A program made the position numbers and the translations under genes. Shown here in pieces: positions 42,415 through 52,912 of a stretch of 64,000 nucleotides of DNA (positions are counted from its first letter, which is position 1; each line of letters opens with the position of its first letter). The stretch is from the NCBI RefSeq assembly GCF_013349995.1, contig NZ_JABVXF010000007.1:1-64000 (forward strand). The letters run 5' to 3'. The notes below the pieces were generated by a model. The model had not been told where the DNA came from. It searched no databases and worked only from the letters and a program-made list of their open reading frames with translations. Source of the DNA: Pseudoalteromonas sp. 0303. GTDB taxonomy: Bacteria > Pseudomonadota > Gammaproteobacteria > Enterobacterales > Alteromonadaceae.

Positions 42415-42948
42415 ATGAGTCAAGAGAACACCTCGTATATTACAGTAGGAAAGCTCGGTGCCCCGTATGGTATAAAGGGCTGGCTTAAGGTGCATTCATT
42501 TACTGATGATCCCGAAGGGATCTTCGATTTCAGCCCATGGTTGATAGGGCAACAAGGTAAATGGCAGACCTTAGAAGTGGTCGACTGGCGTCGCCACAAC
42601 AAAGGCTTTATCGCTAAAGTTGCGCAAGTAAACGACCGAGACGAAGCAATGGCTTTAACCAATGCAGAAATCTCAGTAGATGCAGCGCAGCTACCAGAAT
42701 TACCGCAAGGTGAATTCTATTGGCGAGATCTGATCGGCATGTCTGTTGTAACTGATAAAGGTTATAACTTAGGCACTGTTGATGACCTAATGGAGACAGG
42801 GTCAAATGACGTTTTGGTTGTGAAAGCAAACAAAAAAGATGCATTTGGCCAAGCAGAGCGTTTAATTCCTTTCTTAACAGATTCTGTTATTAAAGAAGTT
42901 AAACATGATGCAAGAGAAATTACCGTAGACTGGGACCCAGGGTTTTAA
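42415..42948 (+). CDS. rimM: 16S rRNA processing factor RimM
   Basis: A 177-aa two-domain protein. The N-terminal RimM domain ([21 protein letters not shown]) and C-terminal PRC-barrel ([22 protein letters not shown], ending [11 protein letters not shown]) are both present. It binds S19 during 30S head assembly. Its stop overlaps the trmD start by one base (TAATG). Confidence 0.97.
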   Translation: MSQENTSYITVGKLGAPYGIKGWLKVHSFTDDPEGIFDFSPWLIGQQGKWQTLEVVDWRRHNKGFIAKVAQVNDRDEAMALTNAEISVDAAQLPELPQGEFYWRDLIGMSVVTDKGYNLGTVDDLMETGSNDVLVVKANKKDAFGQAERLIPFLTDSVIKEVKHDAREITVDWDPGF

Positions 42949-43715
42949 TGTCACAAACGAGTTCGCTATGGGTAGGGGTGATAAGCCTTTTCCCGGACAT
43001 GTTTGATGCGATTACCACCCAAGGGGTAACAGGTCGCGCAGTTAAAAATGGTCTAATCGACTTTAACTGTTGGAACCCACGTGACTATGCTACTGATAAG
43101 CATAGAACCGTGGATGATCGTCCTTACGGGGGCGGTCCTGGCATGTTAATGATGGTTGAACCATTGAAACAAGCTATCCTTGACGCTAAAAAAGCGGCAG
43201 GTGATGGTGCAAAAGTAATTTATATGTCCCCGCAAGGGCGCAAATTAGATCAGCAAGGTGCAAGCGAGCTTGCACAATCAGAAAAGCTGATTTTAATTGC
43301 AGGTCGCTATGAAGGTATAGATGAGCGAATTATAGAATCATACGTTGACGAAGAATGGTCAATTGGTGATTTTATTTTAAGTGGTGGTGAGCTACCCGCG
43401 ATGACGCTAATTGATGCAGTAGCACGATTAGTACCAGGGGTGTTAGGTCATAACCAGTCAGCTGAGCAGGATTCATTTTCGAATGGCTTGCTTGATTGTC
43501 CTCACTATACACGGCCAGAGACATTGGATGATAAACAGGTGCCTGCTGTATTACTCAGCGGAAACCACCAAGAAATCGCTAAGTGGCGCACAAAGCAATC
43601 ACTTGGTAGAACTTGGCTTCGTCGTCCTGACTTGTTGCATAACCTAGCTCTGACTGAGGAGCAAGCGGCACTCCTTGCTGAATTTCAGCAAGAGTACCAA
43701 CAAGCTTGTGGCTAG
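42948..43715 (+). CDS. trmD: tRNA (guanine37-N1)-methyltransferase
   Basis: A 255-aa SPOUT methyltransferase. The N-terminus [16 protein letters not shown] is canonical, [13 protein letters not shown] is the deep substrate loop, and the SAM-binding trefoil knot includes [11 protein letters not shown] and [16 protein letters not shown]. It methylates G37 next to the anticodon, preventing frameshifts. Length and operon position are standard. Confidence 0.97.
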   Translation: MSQTSSLWVGVISLFPDMFDAITTQGVTGRAVKNGLIDFNCWNPRDYATDKHRTVDDRPYGGGPGMLMMVEPLKQAILDAKKAAGDGAKVIYMSPQGRKLDQQGASELAQSEKLILIAGRYEGIDERIIESYVDEEWSIGDFILSGGELPAMTLIDAVARLVPGVLGHNQSAEQDSFSNGLLDCPHYTRPETLDDKQVPAVLLSGNHQEIAKWRTKQSLGRTWLRRPDLLHNLALTEEQAALLAEFQQEYQQACG

Positions 43716-43748
43716 AAGACAGTTACACCTAGGAAAGTGAGAAATATA

Positions 43749-44108
43749 ATGGCAAAAGTAAACCAAAATATTATTAAAGCGCTTGAAGAAGAGCAGCTTA
43801 AAACAGACGTACCAGCATTCGGCGCTGGTGATACAGTAGTTGTACAGGTACGTGTAAAAGAAGGTAACAAAGAGCGTCTACAGGCCTTTGAAGGTGTTGT
43901 AATCGCTAAGCGTAATCGTGGTCTTCACTCAGCATTCACAGTTCGTAAAATCTCGAGCGGTGAAGGTGTTGAGCGTGTATTCCAAACGCACAGCCCTCTT
44001 ATCGATAGTATCTCAGTTAAACGTCGCGGTGCAGTTCGCCGTGCGAAACTTTACTATCTACGTGAGCGTTCTGGTAAATCTGCACGTATTAGAGAAAAAC
44101 TTAACTAA
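43749..44108 (+). CDS. rplS: 50S ribosomal protein L19
   Basis: A 119-aa protein of the 30S/50S interface with [36 protein letters not shown] and the basic tail [19 protein letters not shown] start at ATG 43749 rather than the in-frame GTG at 43737, because E. coli L19 begins at the equivalent Met-Ala/Ser and GTGAG serves as ribosome binding site. Last gene of the operon; a terminator follows. Confidence 0.96.
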   Translation: MAKVNQNIIKALEEEQLKTDVPAFGAGDTVVVQVRVKEGNKERLQAFEGVVIAKRNRGLHSAFTVRKISSGEGVERVFQTHSPLIDSISVKRRGAVRRAKLYYLRERSGKSARIREKLN

Positions 44109-44131
44109 TACGCGCTGTTTTACAACGCAAA

Positions 44132-44168
44132 ATAAAACGGGTTGCAGCCTTAGGTTGCAACCCGTTTT
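44132..44168 (+). terminator. Terminator after rplS
   Basis: The stem AAAACGGGTTGCA / TGCAACCCGTTTT around a short loop is followed by GGTTTTT. Confidence 0.9.
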
Positions 44169-44308
44169 GGTTTTTATACCACAAAAAAATTTTCCTTCCC
44201 TGAGAAATACCGAAATACTCCCTTCTAAATTATCTATTATCCCTTCATAAGCTATGCTACATGCACGTTAGGGCTTTGTGCTTTGGCTGTTATCCTGTTA
44301 CTATAATT

Positions 44309-44348
44309 TGTATTAAAAGCTTTACTTTTTTGTATATAAATATTTACG
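44309..44348 (+). promoter_or_regulatory. Two TyrR-like boxes upstream of tyrA
   Basis: The TyrR consensus is TGTAAA-N6-TTTACA. Two 18-bp matches occur: TGTATT-N6-TTTACT (44309-44326, 9 of 12) and TGTATA-N6-TTTACG (44331-44348, 10 of 12). Their centres are 22 bp apart, two helical turns, as in tandem strong/weak TyrR boxes. They lie just before tyrA, where bound TyrR with tyrosine would block initiation. Motifs are visible; binding is inferred. Confidence 0.6.
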
Positions 44349-44373
44349 TTTTTAGGGTTTGAGGTGTGGTAAC

Positions 44374-45507
44374 GTGGTAACAGTGAATGATCTAGCTGAT
44401 TTAAGAGCAGGAATAGATGAATGTGATGCGCAATTGGTGGCATTACTGGCAAAGCGTAATGGGATTACAGAAAAAATAGGCGCAATTAAGCAACAAATCG
44501 GTGCTCCATTACATGCACCTGATCGCGAGGCAGATTTACTCGCGGCACGTCGTCAAGAAGCAATCGCACAAGGGGTTAACCCTGAGTTAGTTGAAGATAT
44601 CCTGCGTCGTATGATGCGTGAAGCCTATCAGAATCAGCAAGGTAGTCTTGCTTGTGTTGCACCTCAGTTATCACCTATTGTAATTGTTGGTGGTGAAGGT
44701 GCCATGGGTCAGTTGTTTGCACAACAGTTTACTCGTTCAGGTTATGAAGTGCGTATTTTAGATAAAGCACAGCAAGCACAAAGTGAAACGATATTAAAAG
44801 GGGCAAAATTGGTTCTAGTCAGTGTGCCAATTAATGCACTTGAACAAGTCGTCGCAGCGCTACCAACACTTGATGATGATTGTTTGCTGGTAGATATTAC
44901 CTCCGTTAAGCAGAAACCTCTAAAAGCGCTTATGGCGGCTCATAACGGCCCGGTAGTTGGCTTACACCCGATGTTTGGCCCAGATATTTCGCACTGGGTA
45001 AAACAAACGGTTGTGGTGTGTGAAGGGCGAGATCATGAAGTGGCTAAAGGGTTAATGGCACAACTACAAGTTTGGGGCTGCCAAGTAGTTGAAATGGATG
45101 CTAAAAAACACGATGAAGCAATGCAGATCATTCAGGTTATGCGCCACTTAACAACTTTTGTATATGGCCAGTTTCTTGCCAAGCAAAGCCATACACTTGC
45201 AGAGCTTCGCAGCTGCTCATCACCCATTTATCAATTAGAGTTAATGATGGTAGGGCGCTTATTTGCCCAATCGCCAGAGCTTTACTCTGACATCATGTTA
45301 GCGCAATTCGACGATGTAGAAGCACTGCTTGCCAACTACCAAGATACTTTTGCAGACACGCTAGAAAAGCTAAAAGCTGGGGATAAAGCATCATTGATTG
45401 CCGCATTTGCTGATGCAAAAGAATACTTCTCTGATGCAACTGCACATTTCTTAACGCAAAGCCGCAGCTTACTCAATAAAGCAAACGACGCGAAAGTGCT
45501 TGATTAA
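44374..45507 (+). CDS. tyrA: Bifunctional chorismate mutase/prephenate dehydrogenase
   Basis: A 377-aa T-protein of tyrosine synthesis. An AroQ chorismate mutase domain fills residues 1-95 (DLRAGIDECDAQLVALLAKRNGI, with its catalytic Arg/Lys pattern). The NAD-binding dehydrogenase domain starts IVIVGGEGAMGQLFAQQF (GxGxxG) near residue 106 and includes VGLHPMFGPD. I start at GTG 44374, with GAGG 9 nt upstream; TTG 44359 and GTG 44383 are alternatives. Tandem TyrR-like boxes precede it. Confidence 0.95.
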   Translation: MVTVNDLADLRAGIDECDAQLVALLAKRNGITEKIGAIKQQIGAPLHAPDREADLLAARRQEAIAQGVNPELVEDILRRMMREAYQNQQGSLACVAPQLSPIVIVGGEGAMGQLFAQQFTRSGYEVRILDKAQQAQSETILKGAKLVLVSVPINALEQVVAALPTLDDDCLLVDITSVKQKPLKALMAAHNGPVVGLHPMFGPDISHWVKQTVVVCEGRDHEVAKGLMAQLQVWGCQVVEMDAKKHDEAMQIIQVMRHLTTFVYGQFLAKQSHTLAELRSCSSPIYQLELMMVGRLFAQSPELYSDIMLAQFDDVEALLANYQDTFADTLEKLKAGDKASLIAAFADAKEYFSDATAHFLTQSRSLLNKANDAKVLD

Positions 45508-45524
45508 ACGACTCTTACTTAGCA

Positions 45525-45551
45525 AAAAAGCCCGCATCAAGCGGGCTTTTT
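45525..45551. terminator. Bidirectional terminator between tyrA and nhaB
   Basis: AAAAAGCCCGC / GCGGGCTTTTT around ATCAA lies between two convergent genes and has A- and T-runs on opposite sides, so it can serve both. Confidence 0.9.
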
Positions 45552-45582
45552 AGTTTAAAATATTTTGTTTTAAATAATCGTT

Positions 45583-47163
45583 TTAATGACCACCTAATGA
45601 GCCAGGTAACGCTCCGCTGTGGTGATTGATTAAACCCCATTGATACAGTAAGTCAGTCATATCTGAAAGGCTGAATAAGGTCATGCTCAAGCCAACAATT
45701 GTCAACACGATGGTATAAGGTAGTGCCATGTATACCATGCGTCCATAAGATAGTCTTAACACAGGGGCTAATGTTGATGTAAGCAAGAATAAGAAGGCCG
45801 CTTGTCCATTAGGAGTCGCAACACTTGGTAAATTAGTACCTGTGTTAATTGCCACAGCTAATAGGTCAAATTGATCACGGGTAATTTGACCTGCCTGTAA
45901 CGCAGCAGCCACTTCATTGATATACACAGTACCCACGAAAACGTTATCGCTGACCATCGACAGAATACCGTTGGCAATAAAGAACATCACTAGTTGCAGC
46001 TGACCTTCAAAGGTAAGCACCCATGCGATCACAGGTGTAAATAAATGCTGGTCGATAATAACTGCGACAATTGAGAAGAATACGCATAGTAATGCTGTAA
46101 ATGGTAAGGCTTCTTCAAATGCTTTACCTAACTGGTGTTCTTCAATAATACCAGCACTGGCTGTGGCAAAAATAATGACAGACAAACCAATTAAACCAAC
46201 AGTGGCTAAGTGAAGGGCTAAACCTATGATCAACCAAACAGCAATGAAAGCTTGAATTGCTAGGTTCACTTTGTCGCGTGTGGTGCGTTTTTTCTCAAGC
46301 TTTTTAGCATGATCCGATAAAATCGTGTGGATGGGGGCAGGGAGTTTTGCGCCGTAACCAAAGGCTTTAGTTTTTTCTAGTAAGAAAGTAGTGGTAATAC
46401 CGGCAATCATAACGGGTAAAGTAATAGGCAACATTCGTAAGAAAAATTCGCCAAATAACCAGCCAGCACGCTCAGCAATGATCAAGTTCTGTGGCTCGCC
46501 TACCATGGTACAAACACCGCCTAAGGCAGTACCAATTGATGCATGCATTAATAAGTTACGAAGAAAAGCACGAAACTCTTCAAGCTCTTGACGGTTTACA
46601 GGGCGAACTTGGTTATCGTCATTAATATCATGCTCGCTGCTAGAGTCTTTTCCTGATGCAACCTTGTGGTAAATACTGTAAAAGCCCATCGCAACGGCAA
46701 TAACCACCGCCATCACCGTTAACGCATCTAAGAAAGCAGATAAAAAAGCCGCAGCAATCGTGAACGACAGCGACAATACGGTTTTACTTCGCACCGAAAC
46801 AACCAGCTTTGTGAAGATATACAAAAGCAAGTCTTTCATAAAATAGATGCCGGCAACCATAAAGATAAGTAACAGGATCACATCGATATTCTGTACTATT
46901 TCATGTTCAACTTGGCCGGCGGTTGTCATGCCGATAAATAAGGCCTCAATTGCTAATAAGCCTCCCGGTTGTAGCGGGTAACATTTAAGTGCCATGGCGA
47001 GTGTAAAAATAAACTCTAGCACTAATACCCATCCTGCCAGATAAGGGTTAAGTTGAAATAACACCGGGTTGATTAGTAAAAACGCAATAATGGTGTATTT
47101 ATACCACTGTGGCGAAGTCCCCAAAAAATTTTTAAATACTGCTGGTAAAACGCGCTGCTGCAT
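45583..47163 (-). CDS. nhaB: Na+/H+ antiporter NhaB
   Basis: A 526-aa inner-membrane antiporter with about 12 helices. Family landmarks include [10 protein letters not shown] at the N-terminus, [48 protein letters not shown] and [14 protein letters not shown]. It exports Na+ in exchange for protons, fitting a marine host. It is divergent from fadR, the same neighbourhood as in E. coli. Confidence 0.97.
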   Translation of the reverse strand: MQQRVLPAVFKNFLGTSPQWYKYTIIAFLLINPVLFQLNPYLAGWVLVLEFIFTLAMALKCYPLQPGGLLAIEALFIGMTTAGQVEHEIVQNIDVILLLIFMVAGIYFMKDLLLYIFTKLVVSVRSKTVLSLSFTIAAAFLSAFLDALTVMAVVIAVAMGFYSIYHKVASGKDSSSEHDINDDNQVRPVNRQELEEFRAFLRNLLMHASIGTALGGVCTMVGEPQNLIIAERAGWLFGEFFLRMLPITLPVMIAGITTTFLLEKTKAFGYGAKLPAPIHTILSDHAKKLEKKRTTRDKVNLAIQAFIAVWLIIGLALHLATVGLIGLSVIIFATASAGIIEEHQLGKAFEEALPFTALLCVFFSIVAVIIDQHLFTPVIAWVLTFEGQLQLVMFFIANGILSMVSDNVFVGTVYINEVAAALQAGQITRDQFDLLAVAINTGTNLPSVATPNGQAAFLFLLTSTLAPVLRLSYGRMVYMALPYTIVLTIVGLSMTLFSLSDMTDLLYQWGLINHHSGALPGSLGGH

Positions 47164-47328
47164 GGCCGTACCTTTTAATAGTGCTGGTTGTTATTGTTAA
47201 TAATTAGAAATTCAGTATATCGAAAGTATTGTTATTTGGCGTACTTTTAATCCAAAAGGTCATTTATTTAACTAGATCTTGTAGATTTTTATGCACTGCG
47301 GAGTTAGTTTACTTGTTAGTTGCAGATC

Positions 47329-47345
47329 ATCTGGTACAATCAGTG
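47329..47345 (+). promoter_or_regulatory. FadR-like operator upstream of fadR
   Basis: ATCTGGTACAATCAGTG resembles the E. coli fadB operator (CTGGTACGACCAG core), keeping the CTGGTAC half and CAG. It lies about 52 bp before fadR in the region shared with divergent nhaB. It suggests autoregulation by FadR; only the resemblance is seen. Confidence 0.55.
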
Positions 47346-47396
47346 AGTTGAACACCAAATGCGGTAAAAGTAGTTGCTAACTCAAGTGGAAATTGG

Positions 47397-48110
47397 ATGA
47401 GAATTTTTAAAGCGAAAAGCCCAGCAGGTTTTGCTGAAGAATACATTGTTGAATCTATTTGGAATGGTGACTTTCCGCCTGGCTCAATTCTTCCTGCTGA
47501 ACGTGAATTGTCAGAGCTGATTGGTGTAACACGTACAACCTTACGTGAAGTACTTCAGCGTCTAGCTCGTGATGGCTGGCTAACGATTCAACACGGTAAA
47601 CCTACCCGTGTAAATAACTTCTGGGAAACCTCGGGTCTTAACATTTTAGAGACGCTAGCACGTCTTGATGAAGACAAAATGCCAGAGCTTACAGATCAAT
47701 TACTTTCTGCTCGCACTAATATCAGCGCAATTTATACTCGTGCAGCTATTAAGCTTGCCCCAGAGCGTGTAATTGAAATCTTATCGCAAAGTGAAGAACT
47801 TGAAGACAGTGCCCAAGCATTTGCTGATTACGATTATAAAGTCCACCATGAATTAGCAGTAGCGGGTAATAACCGCATTTACGTGCTTATCTTAAATGGT
47901 TTTAAAGGTTTCTACTCAAAAATTGGCTGCCATTACTTCTCTGATTCTCGTACCCGTGAATTAGCGCGTCAGTTTTATAAAGACCTAACAGAGCTTGCTG
48001 AGCGTCGTGAGCATGACGGTGCGATTTCTATGATGCGTAAATACGGCCATCAAACAGGTGAAATCTGGCAGCAAATCCGTGGTGATATGCCAGAAGATAT
48101 CATGGACTAA
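47397..48110 (+). CDS. fadR: Fatty-acid metabolism regulator FadR
   Basis: A 237-aa GntR-family regulator. The N-terminal winged helix has [43 protein letters not shown]. The C-terminal FadR-type acyl-CoA-binding domain is all-helical, with the family run [13 protein letters not shown] after the linker. It represses fad genes and activates fabA/fabB; long-chain acyl-CoA releases it from DNA. ATG 47397 has only a modest ribosome binding site (GGAAATTGG). Confidence 0.96.
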   Translation: MRIFKAKSPAGFAEEYIVESIWNGDFPPGSILPAERELSELIGVTRTTLREVLQRLARDGWLTIQHGKPTRVNNFWETSGLNILETLARLDEDKMPELTDQLLSARTNISAIYTRAAIKLAPERVIEILSQSEELEDSAQAFADYDYKVHHELAVAGNNRIYVLILNGFKGFYSKIGCHYFSDSRTRELARQFYKDLTELAERREHDGAISMMRKYGHQTGEIWQQIRGDMPEDIMD

Positions 48111-48135
48111 GTGTCCGTATTGATATTCATTTAAG

Positions 48136-48160
48136 AACCCAGCTAAAAGCTGGGTTTTTT
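48136..48160 (+). terminator. Terminator after fadR
   Basis: AACCCAGC / GCTGGGTT with a TAAAA loop and a T-run. Confidence 0.9.
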
Positions 48161-48394
48161 GTGTTCTGTGGGTCAATTTGCACACTAATATAGAGTTATC
48201 TCAATCCACGTTTATTGAGAATCAATTTTTCCGATTAAGCATATCGTTTTTTTCGATTGTTCATTTGTCTGTAACCTCATTAAACTATCTTGCAAATTAT
48301 CAATACTTACTCTTGGTTTTTGATTTTTAGTAACCATATCTAAGTGAGTATTGCATAGGCAATTGGAAATAAACTCAAATATTTGGAGATAAAA

Positions 48395-49000
48395 ATGGGT
48401 GTATTAGTTGGCCGTCAGGCACCAGACTTTACTGCAGCAGCTGTTCTTGGTAACGGTGAAATCGTTGAAAACTTCAACCTAAAAGAAACTATCAAAGGTA
48501 AAAAAGCAGTTATCTTCTTTTACCCGTTAGACTTCACTTTCGTTTGTCCTTCAGAGCTAATCGCTTTCGACAAGCGTTTTGAAGAGTTCCAAAAGCGTGG
48601 CGTTGAAGTAATCGGTGTTTCTATCGATTCACAATTCTCACACAATGCATGGCGTAACACTGCCGTTGCTGACGGTGGTATTGGTCAAGTTAAATATGCA
48701 CTAGTTGCAGACGTTAAACACGAAATCTGTCAAGCATACGACGTTGAGCACCCAGAAGCAGGTGTTGCTTTCCGTGGTTCTTTCCTAATCGACGAAGAAG
48801 GTAACGTACGTCACCAAGTAGTTAACGACCTTCCACTAGGCCGTAACATCGACGAAATGATCCGCATGGTTGACGCGCTAGCGTTCCACAGCGAGCACGG
48901 TGAAGTATGTCCAGCTGGTTGGACTGAAGGTAAAAAAGGTATGGACGCAAGCCCTGCAGGTGTTGCTAAATTCCTTTCTGAAAACGAAGGCGACCTATAA
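48395..49000 (+). CDS. Typical 2-Cys peroxiredoxin (AhpC/Prx1 type)
   Basis: A 201-aa thiol peroxidase. The peroxidatic Cys is in FYPLDFTFVCPSEL near residue 50 and the resolving Cys in GEVCPAGW near 170. The C-terminal YF-like extension is short. It reduces H2O2 and organic peroxides. Start is ATG 48395 with TTTGGAGAT upstream. Codon choice is strongly biased, suggesting high expression. No AhpF is adjacent, so thioredoxin is the likely reductant. A terminator follows. Confidence 0.94.
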   Translation: MGVLVGRQAPDFTAAAVLGNGEIVENFNLKETIKGKKAVIFFYPLDFTFVCPSELIAFDKRFEEFQKRGVEVIGVSIDSQFSHNAWRNTAVADGGIGQVKYALVADVKHEICQAYDVEHPEAGVAFRGSFLIDEEGNVRHQVVNDLPLGRNIDEMIRMVDALAFHSEHGEVCPAGWTEGKKGMDASPAGVAKFLSENEGDL

Positions 49001-49022
49001 TCTAGGCCTTAGTTAAAGAATT

Positions 49023-49049
49023 AAAAAACCCGCCAATTGGCGGGTTTTT
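49023..49049 (+). terminator. Terminator after the peroxiredoxin gene
   Basis: AAAAACCCGCC / GGCGGGTTTTT with an AATT centre. It also faces the convergent TonB receptor gene and can end both. Confidence 0.9.
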
Positions 49050-49068
49050 GTTTTTAAGCTCAACGATA

Positions 49069-51669
49069 TTAGTTAAAGCGCATTGTTAGCTTAGTATAGA
49101 AATAACGACCACGTGGGTTATGTACGCTTGATACATAGCCATATAAGTCGCCATCACCATCACCGATTGCAAACGGAGGATCTTCATCAAACACGTTATT
49201 CACACCCACAGAAAGTTTGATTTTCTCTGAGAAGTTATAAGCAGTTTGTAAATCAACTAGCGTTTGTGAATCAACCATACGTGATGTGTTGCTATCAAAG
49301 TCTAAATTACCGTCAAAGTCGATATCTGGCGTATCTTCAAACTCGCCCGTGTAACTGACGTTCACATTAGTGTTGAAGTCACCCATTTCCCAGTTTGTTG
49401 AGAAAATCCAACGGTTTTCAGGATAACGATACTCGCCAGTGTAATCACGGCCATCTTTCTTAAATTCGTTTTGGTAAGCCCATTCTAAATTGAATTTTAA
49501 GAAGCCGTAATCGTTCATCGCATGTGTGTAGTTAGCCGATACATCGACACCTGATACTTCTTGTGATGAGACGTTTTCAAAGGTGCTGTAAACTTTTTGG
49601 ATTACACCTAAACTCTGACCATTTTGTGGTGCTAAACGTACACACACAGTGCTGTTTTGGTCATTACAGTTGTTATCATAGATAGGGCCGAACTCTTGCT
49701 CGTCAATCTTATTATCTTGCGTAATGCTCCATACATCGACTCCAAAACCAAATTCAGCAGTTGGTGCCCAGATGAAACCCACATTCCATGACTCTGATTC
49801 TTCAGCTTCAAGGTTCGGATTACCTGCAAATTGGATATTGTAATCTAGAGCGTTACAATCCTGTCCCGTTGCCTGACAACGGTAAGTATCTACAAAGAAC
49901 TGACTCTCTTCAGATGGACCTAAACCAATTTGTGCCAATGAAGGCGCGCGGAAACCTTGAGCCCACGAACCACGAACAGTGATTGAATCTGTAGGTGCCC
50001 AGCGAACAGCTACTTTAGGGTTTGTTGTTGAGCCAAAATCACTGTAGTCATCGTATCGACCCGCTAACTGCAGTTCTAGGTTATCTGCTAACGGAATTGA
50101 AAACTCAATATAAGCTGCGTATTGATCGCGTTCTGCAGCGGCTGAGACAGACTCAGTACCAAAGATTAACCCACGTTGAAATTGGTCGTCTGGAATATCG
50201 CTTACATCTTCTTCACGGTATTCAATACCAGCAGCCATCATTACTACATCATCGCCAAAGCTAAATGCTTCACCACTGATATTTGCATCAAATGAAGTCA
50301 TATGAGACTCACCACGGCGTACTAAGCTTGTCGTGATACGGTCAATCACTGCTTGGTCATTATAGGTGCCACCAAATGGGTTATAGTTACCCGCATCGAT
50401 TTCTTGTTGTAAGAAATCAGTGCGCACCCAACCTTGGCTTCTGTCACCGGTTTGCATTGATTTACTGCGACCTTTTTGAACTGCTGCTTCCCAGCTCCAG
50501 TCACTGATCTCACCTTTTAGGCCTGCAACAAAACGCAGCGTATCTGATTCAATATCCCATTGGCGAGGGCCGGCATCTACCGTTCTATAGCGACCAATTT
50601 CGATATCTTGACCAAATGGGTTATTAGGATGGCTTGCTGGCACAGTTAAACCGGCATCTTCATCAAGAGGCGTTGGTGCACCTGCTGCTTGCGACGTATT
50701 ATGTTGTACTGCAACCTCTAAGAAAGCTGAAATACCGTTGTCGAAGTTATATTCAAATTGTGAGATAGCACCGACGCGCTCAGATGCTGGGGTTACATAA
50801 CCAAATGGGCCGTAGTCAAATAAGCAGCTGCCACTTGCAGTTGCATTTTCTGCCGGACAGGCCGGATCAATGGTTTTTTCACCATCTACATAAAAGTAAC
50901 CCGGGAAGCCACGGGATGAGCGAAAATCCATACCACCGTATGGTTCTTGGTTTGCTGTACCTAGGCGGCCCATTTCATCAGAAGAGAGAGCGGTGTTGTT
51001 AAAGTAATCAATAATAATTGATGCGCTGCTTTTTTCTGTACTGGTGCCCCAAACTAGGCTTGCTGTTTTTTCTTCGTAGTTAGGACCATCAGTGCCACCA
51101 TATCCAAGGTTTACCTCTAGGCCGTTAATATCTTTCTTTAAGATAATATTAACTACACCTGCAACTGCATCAGAACCATAAATAGCTGATGCGCCATCCT
51201 TTAAAATATCGATACGCTCAATTGCAGAGACAGGAATTGAGTTGATATCAACAAACGAATTAGTAATGCTTTCAGCAAAGGCGCTAATAGATACACGACG
51301 GCCATTAATAAGTACCAATGTTGCGTCTGAGCCTAAGCCACGAAGGCTGACTGCAGCAGCACCATTAGCTGTAGAGTCTTGGTTATTACCGCGAGTAGAG
51401 AAAGTACCATTACCGGCGACTGGCATACGCTCTAATAGTTGTTGTAGGTTGTCGTAGCCCATGTTATCGATGTCTGCACGACTGATTGATTGAACCGGTG
51501 ATGGCCCTTCAATGTCAGAGCGCTTAATGCGAGAACCTGTAACTTCAATACGTTCGACCTTATCAGCTCCGTCTGACTCTGCAGCAACTGACATAAAACT
51601 TGTGCCTGCTAATGCTGCAACTGTAAATGCATAGAGAGGTCGTTGTATAAAGCGATGGGTGTTCTTCAT
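49069..51669 (-). CDS. TonB-dependent outer-membrane receptor
   Basis: An 866-aa receptor. A signal peptide (RPLYAFTVAALAGTSFMSVAAE) is followed by the TonB box/plug (VERIEVTGSRIKRSDIEGPSPV, NMGYDNLQQLLERMP, AAVSLRGLGSDATLVLINGRRV) and a 22-strand-type barrel ending in YFYTKLTMRFN. The plug belongs to the SRIKR...GPSPV group, common in Alteromonadales and Xanthomonadales for peptides, glycans or siderophores; the substrate is not readable. Start ATG 51669 has AAGGA 9 nt upstream. No co-directional transport partner is adjacent. Confidence 0.93.
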   Translation of the reverse strand: MKNTHRFIQRPLYAFTVAALAGTSFMSVAAESDGADKVERIEVTGSRIKRSDIEGPSPVQSISRADIDNMGYDNLQQLLERMPVAGNGTFSTRGNNQDSTANGAAAVSLRGLGSDATLVLINGRRVSISAFAESITNSFVDINSIPVSAIERIDILKDGASAIYGSDAVAGVVNIILKKDINGLEVNLGYGGTDGPNYEEKTASLVWGTSTEKSSASIIIDYFNNTALSSDEMGRLGTANQEPYGGMDFRSSRGFPGYFYVDGEKTIDPACPAENATASGSCLFDYGPFGYVTPASERVGAISQFEYNFDNGISAFLEVAVQHNTSQAAGAPTPLDEDAGLTVPASHPNNPFGQDIEIGRYRTVDAGPRQWDIESDTLRFVAGLKGEISDWSWEAAVQKGRSKSMQTGDRSQGWVRTDFLQQEIDAGNYNPFGGTYNDQAVIDRITTSLVRRGESHMTSFDANISGEAFSFGDDVVMMAAGIEYREEDVSDIPDDQFQRGLIFGTESVSAAAERDQYAAYIEFSIPLADNLELQLAGRYDDYSDFGSTTNPKVAVRWAPTDSITVRGSWAQGFRAPSLAQIGLGPSEESQFFVDTYRCQATGQDCNALDYNIQFAGNPNLEAEESESWNVGFIWAPTAEFGFGVDVWSITQDNKIDEQEFGPIYDNNCNDQNSTVCVRLAPQNGQSLGVIQKVYSTFENVSSQEVSGVDVSANYTHAMNDYGFLKFNLEWAYQNEFKKDGRDYTGEYRYPENRWIFSTNWEMGDFNTNVNVSYTGEFEDTPDIDFDGNLDFDSNTSRMVDSQTLVDLQTAYNFSEKIKLSVGVNNVFDEDPPFAIGDGDGDLYGYVSSVHNPRGRYFYTKLTMRFN

Positions 51670-51858
51670 ATATTTCAATCCTTGTATAATTGTGAAAGTA
51701 TTGTGAATTAATCACGATAAAGATTGATATCATGTAAATGGTGGCGAATGAAATAGCAAAAAAGTATGGGTTTATTAAGGGGTTAAGTTCTTAAGTAGGG
51801 AAAGTCAGGACTAGTAAGGGGCACGAGCCTACCAAAAAGGTTAGGCTCATTTCATAAA

Positions 51859-52338
51859 TTAAGCTTTATGTTTCATCAGGCGTTCTTTTTCACGCGCCCA
51901 ATCTTTATTTTTTCCGTCTTCACGTTTGTCGTGCATCTTTTTACCTTTAGCAAGGTGGAACTCCAACTTCACCCAGCATTTTTTCCAGTACATTGCAGTC
52001 GCGATTAATGAAAAACCTTCGCGTTCTGTAGCACCGATAAGACGATCGATTTCACGCTTATTTAAAAGTAACTTACGATACCTTAAAGGATCGCAAATTA
52101 CGTGAGTAGAAGCACTGTTGAGAGGCTGAATTTGACTGCCAAGTAAAAATGCTTCGCCGTTTTTAATGTGAATATAAGTCTCAGAGATGTTTACTTTACC
52201 AGCTCGGATACTTTTTACTTCCCAGCCCTGTAGTTCAACCCCTGCTTCGAACTTATCGTGTAAAAAATACTCATGACGCGCTTTTTTGTTAAGCGCGATG
52301 GTATTACTTGTCGATTTAGATGATTTTTTCTTAGCCAT
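51859..52338 (-). CDS. smpB: SsrA-binding protein SmpB
   Basis: A 159-aa tmRNA partner in trans-translation. The beta-barrel core shows [40 protein letters not shown], and the basic tail [28 protein letters not shown] that mimics an anticodon stem. It is divergent from ratA, the standard gammaproteobacterial layout. ssrA is not recognisable in this window. Confidence 0.97.
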   Translation of the reverse strand: MAKKKSSKSTSNTIALNKKARHEYFLHDKFEAGVELQGWEVKSIRAGKVNISETYIHIKNGEAFLLGSQIQPLNSASTHVICDPLRYRKLLLNKREIDRLIGATEREGFSLIATAMYWKKCWVKLEFHLAKGKKMHDKREDGKNKDWAREKERLMKHKA

Positions 52339-52471
52339 AGTGGCTCATATTATACGTAAAAACAGTGTTTTTACATCGCTTTTTTAAGGCTTTGCAGATA
52401 TTTTCGTGTTACTAAAATTTGGGGAAATAGCCAAAGCTTGCTAAAATTCGCCGACAAAGTTGGGAGTGAGT

Positions 52472-52912
52472 ATGCCGCAAATAGAAAAAAGTGCGCTTGT
52501 AATGTACAGCAGCAAAGAAATGTTTGATTTAGTGAATGATGTTGATGCTTATCCAGAGTTTTTGCCACATTGCTCAGATGCAAAAATCGTTACACAACAA
52601 GCCAGTGGCATGACGGCCAGTTTAGAGATCTCAAAAGCCGGCTTAAAAAAGTGGTTCACTACCGAAAATACCTTTATTGATGAGCAAACTGTTGCACTAC
52701 GCTTAGTCGACGGCCCATTTAAAAAGCTGCAAGGTAAATGGCATTTTTTACCGCTGGACGATAAAGCATGTAAAGTTCAGCTTCACCTTGAGTTTGAATT
52801 TGCTAGTAAACTTATTGAGATGGCTTTCGGTAAAGTATTTAACGAAGTCGCTAAGAACATGGTTAATGCATTTACACAACGCGCTAAAACTGTATATGGA
52901 GTTCGCCCATGA
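52472..52912 (+). CDS. ratA: Ribosome-association toxin RatA family (START/Coq10-like)
   Basis: A 146-aa START-fold protein: SALVMYSSKEMFDLVNDVDAYPEFLPHC and LVDGPFKKLQGKWHF are signature segments. E. coli RatA blocks 70S assembly; related Coq10 proteins bind ubiquinone. Start ATG 52472 with GGGAG 6 nt upstream. Its end overlaps the next gene by 4 nt (ATGA), so the two are translationally coupled. Confidence 0.94.
   Translation: MPQIEKSALVMYSSKEMFDLVNDVDAYPEFLPHCSDAKIVTQQASGMTASLEISKAGLKKWFTTENTFIDEQTVALRLVDGPFKKLQGKWHFLPLDDKACKVQLHLEFEFASKLIEMAFGKVFNEVAKNMVNAFTQRAKTVYGVRP

Noticed and set aside
40532-44108. ffh-rpsP region as a transposon attachment site
   Set aside because: The genes are intact, the ffs RNA gene is not here, and no repeats or foreign-looking DNA interrupt the block.
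51823-51850. GAGCCTA/TTAGGCTC hairpin as smpB terminator
   Set aside because: It is in the right place but has no U-tract in the smpB direction, so I did not list it.
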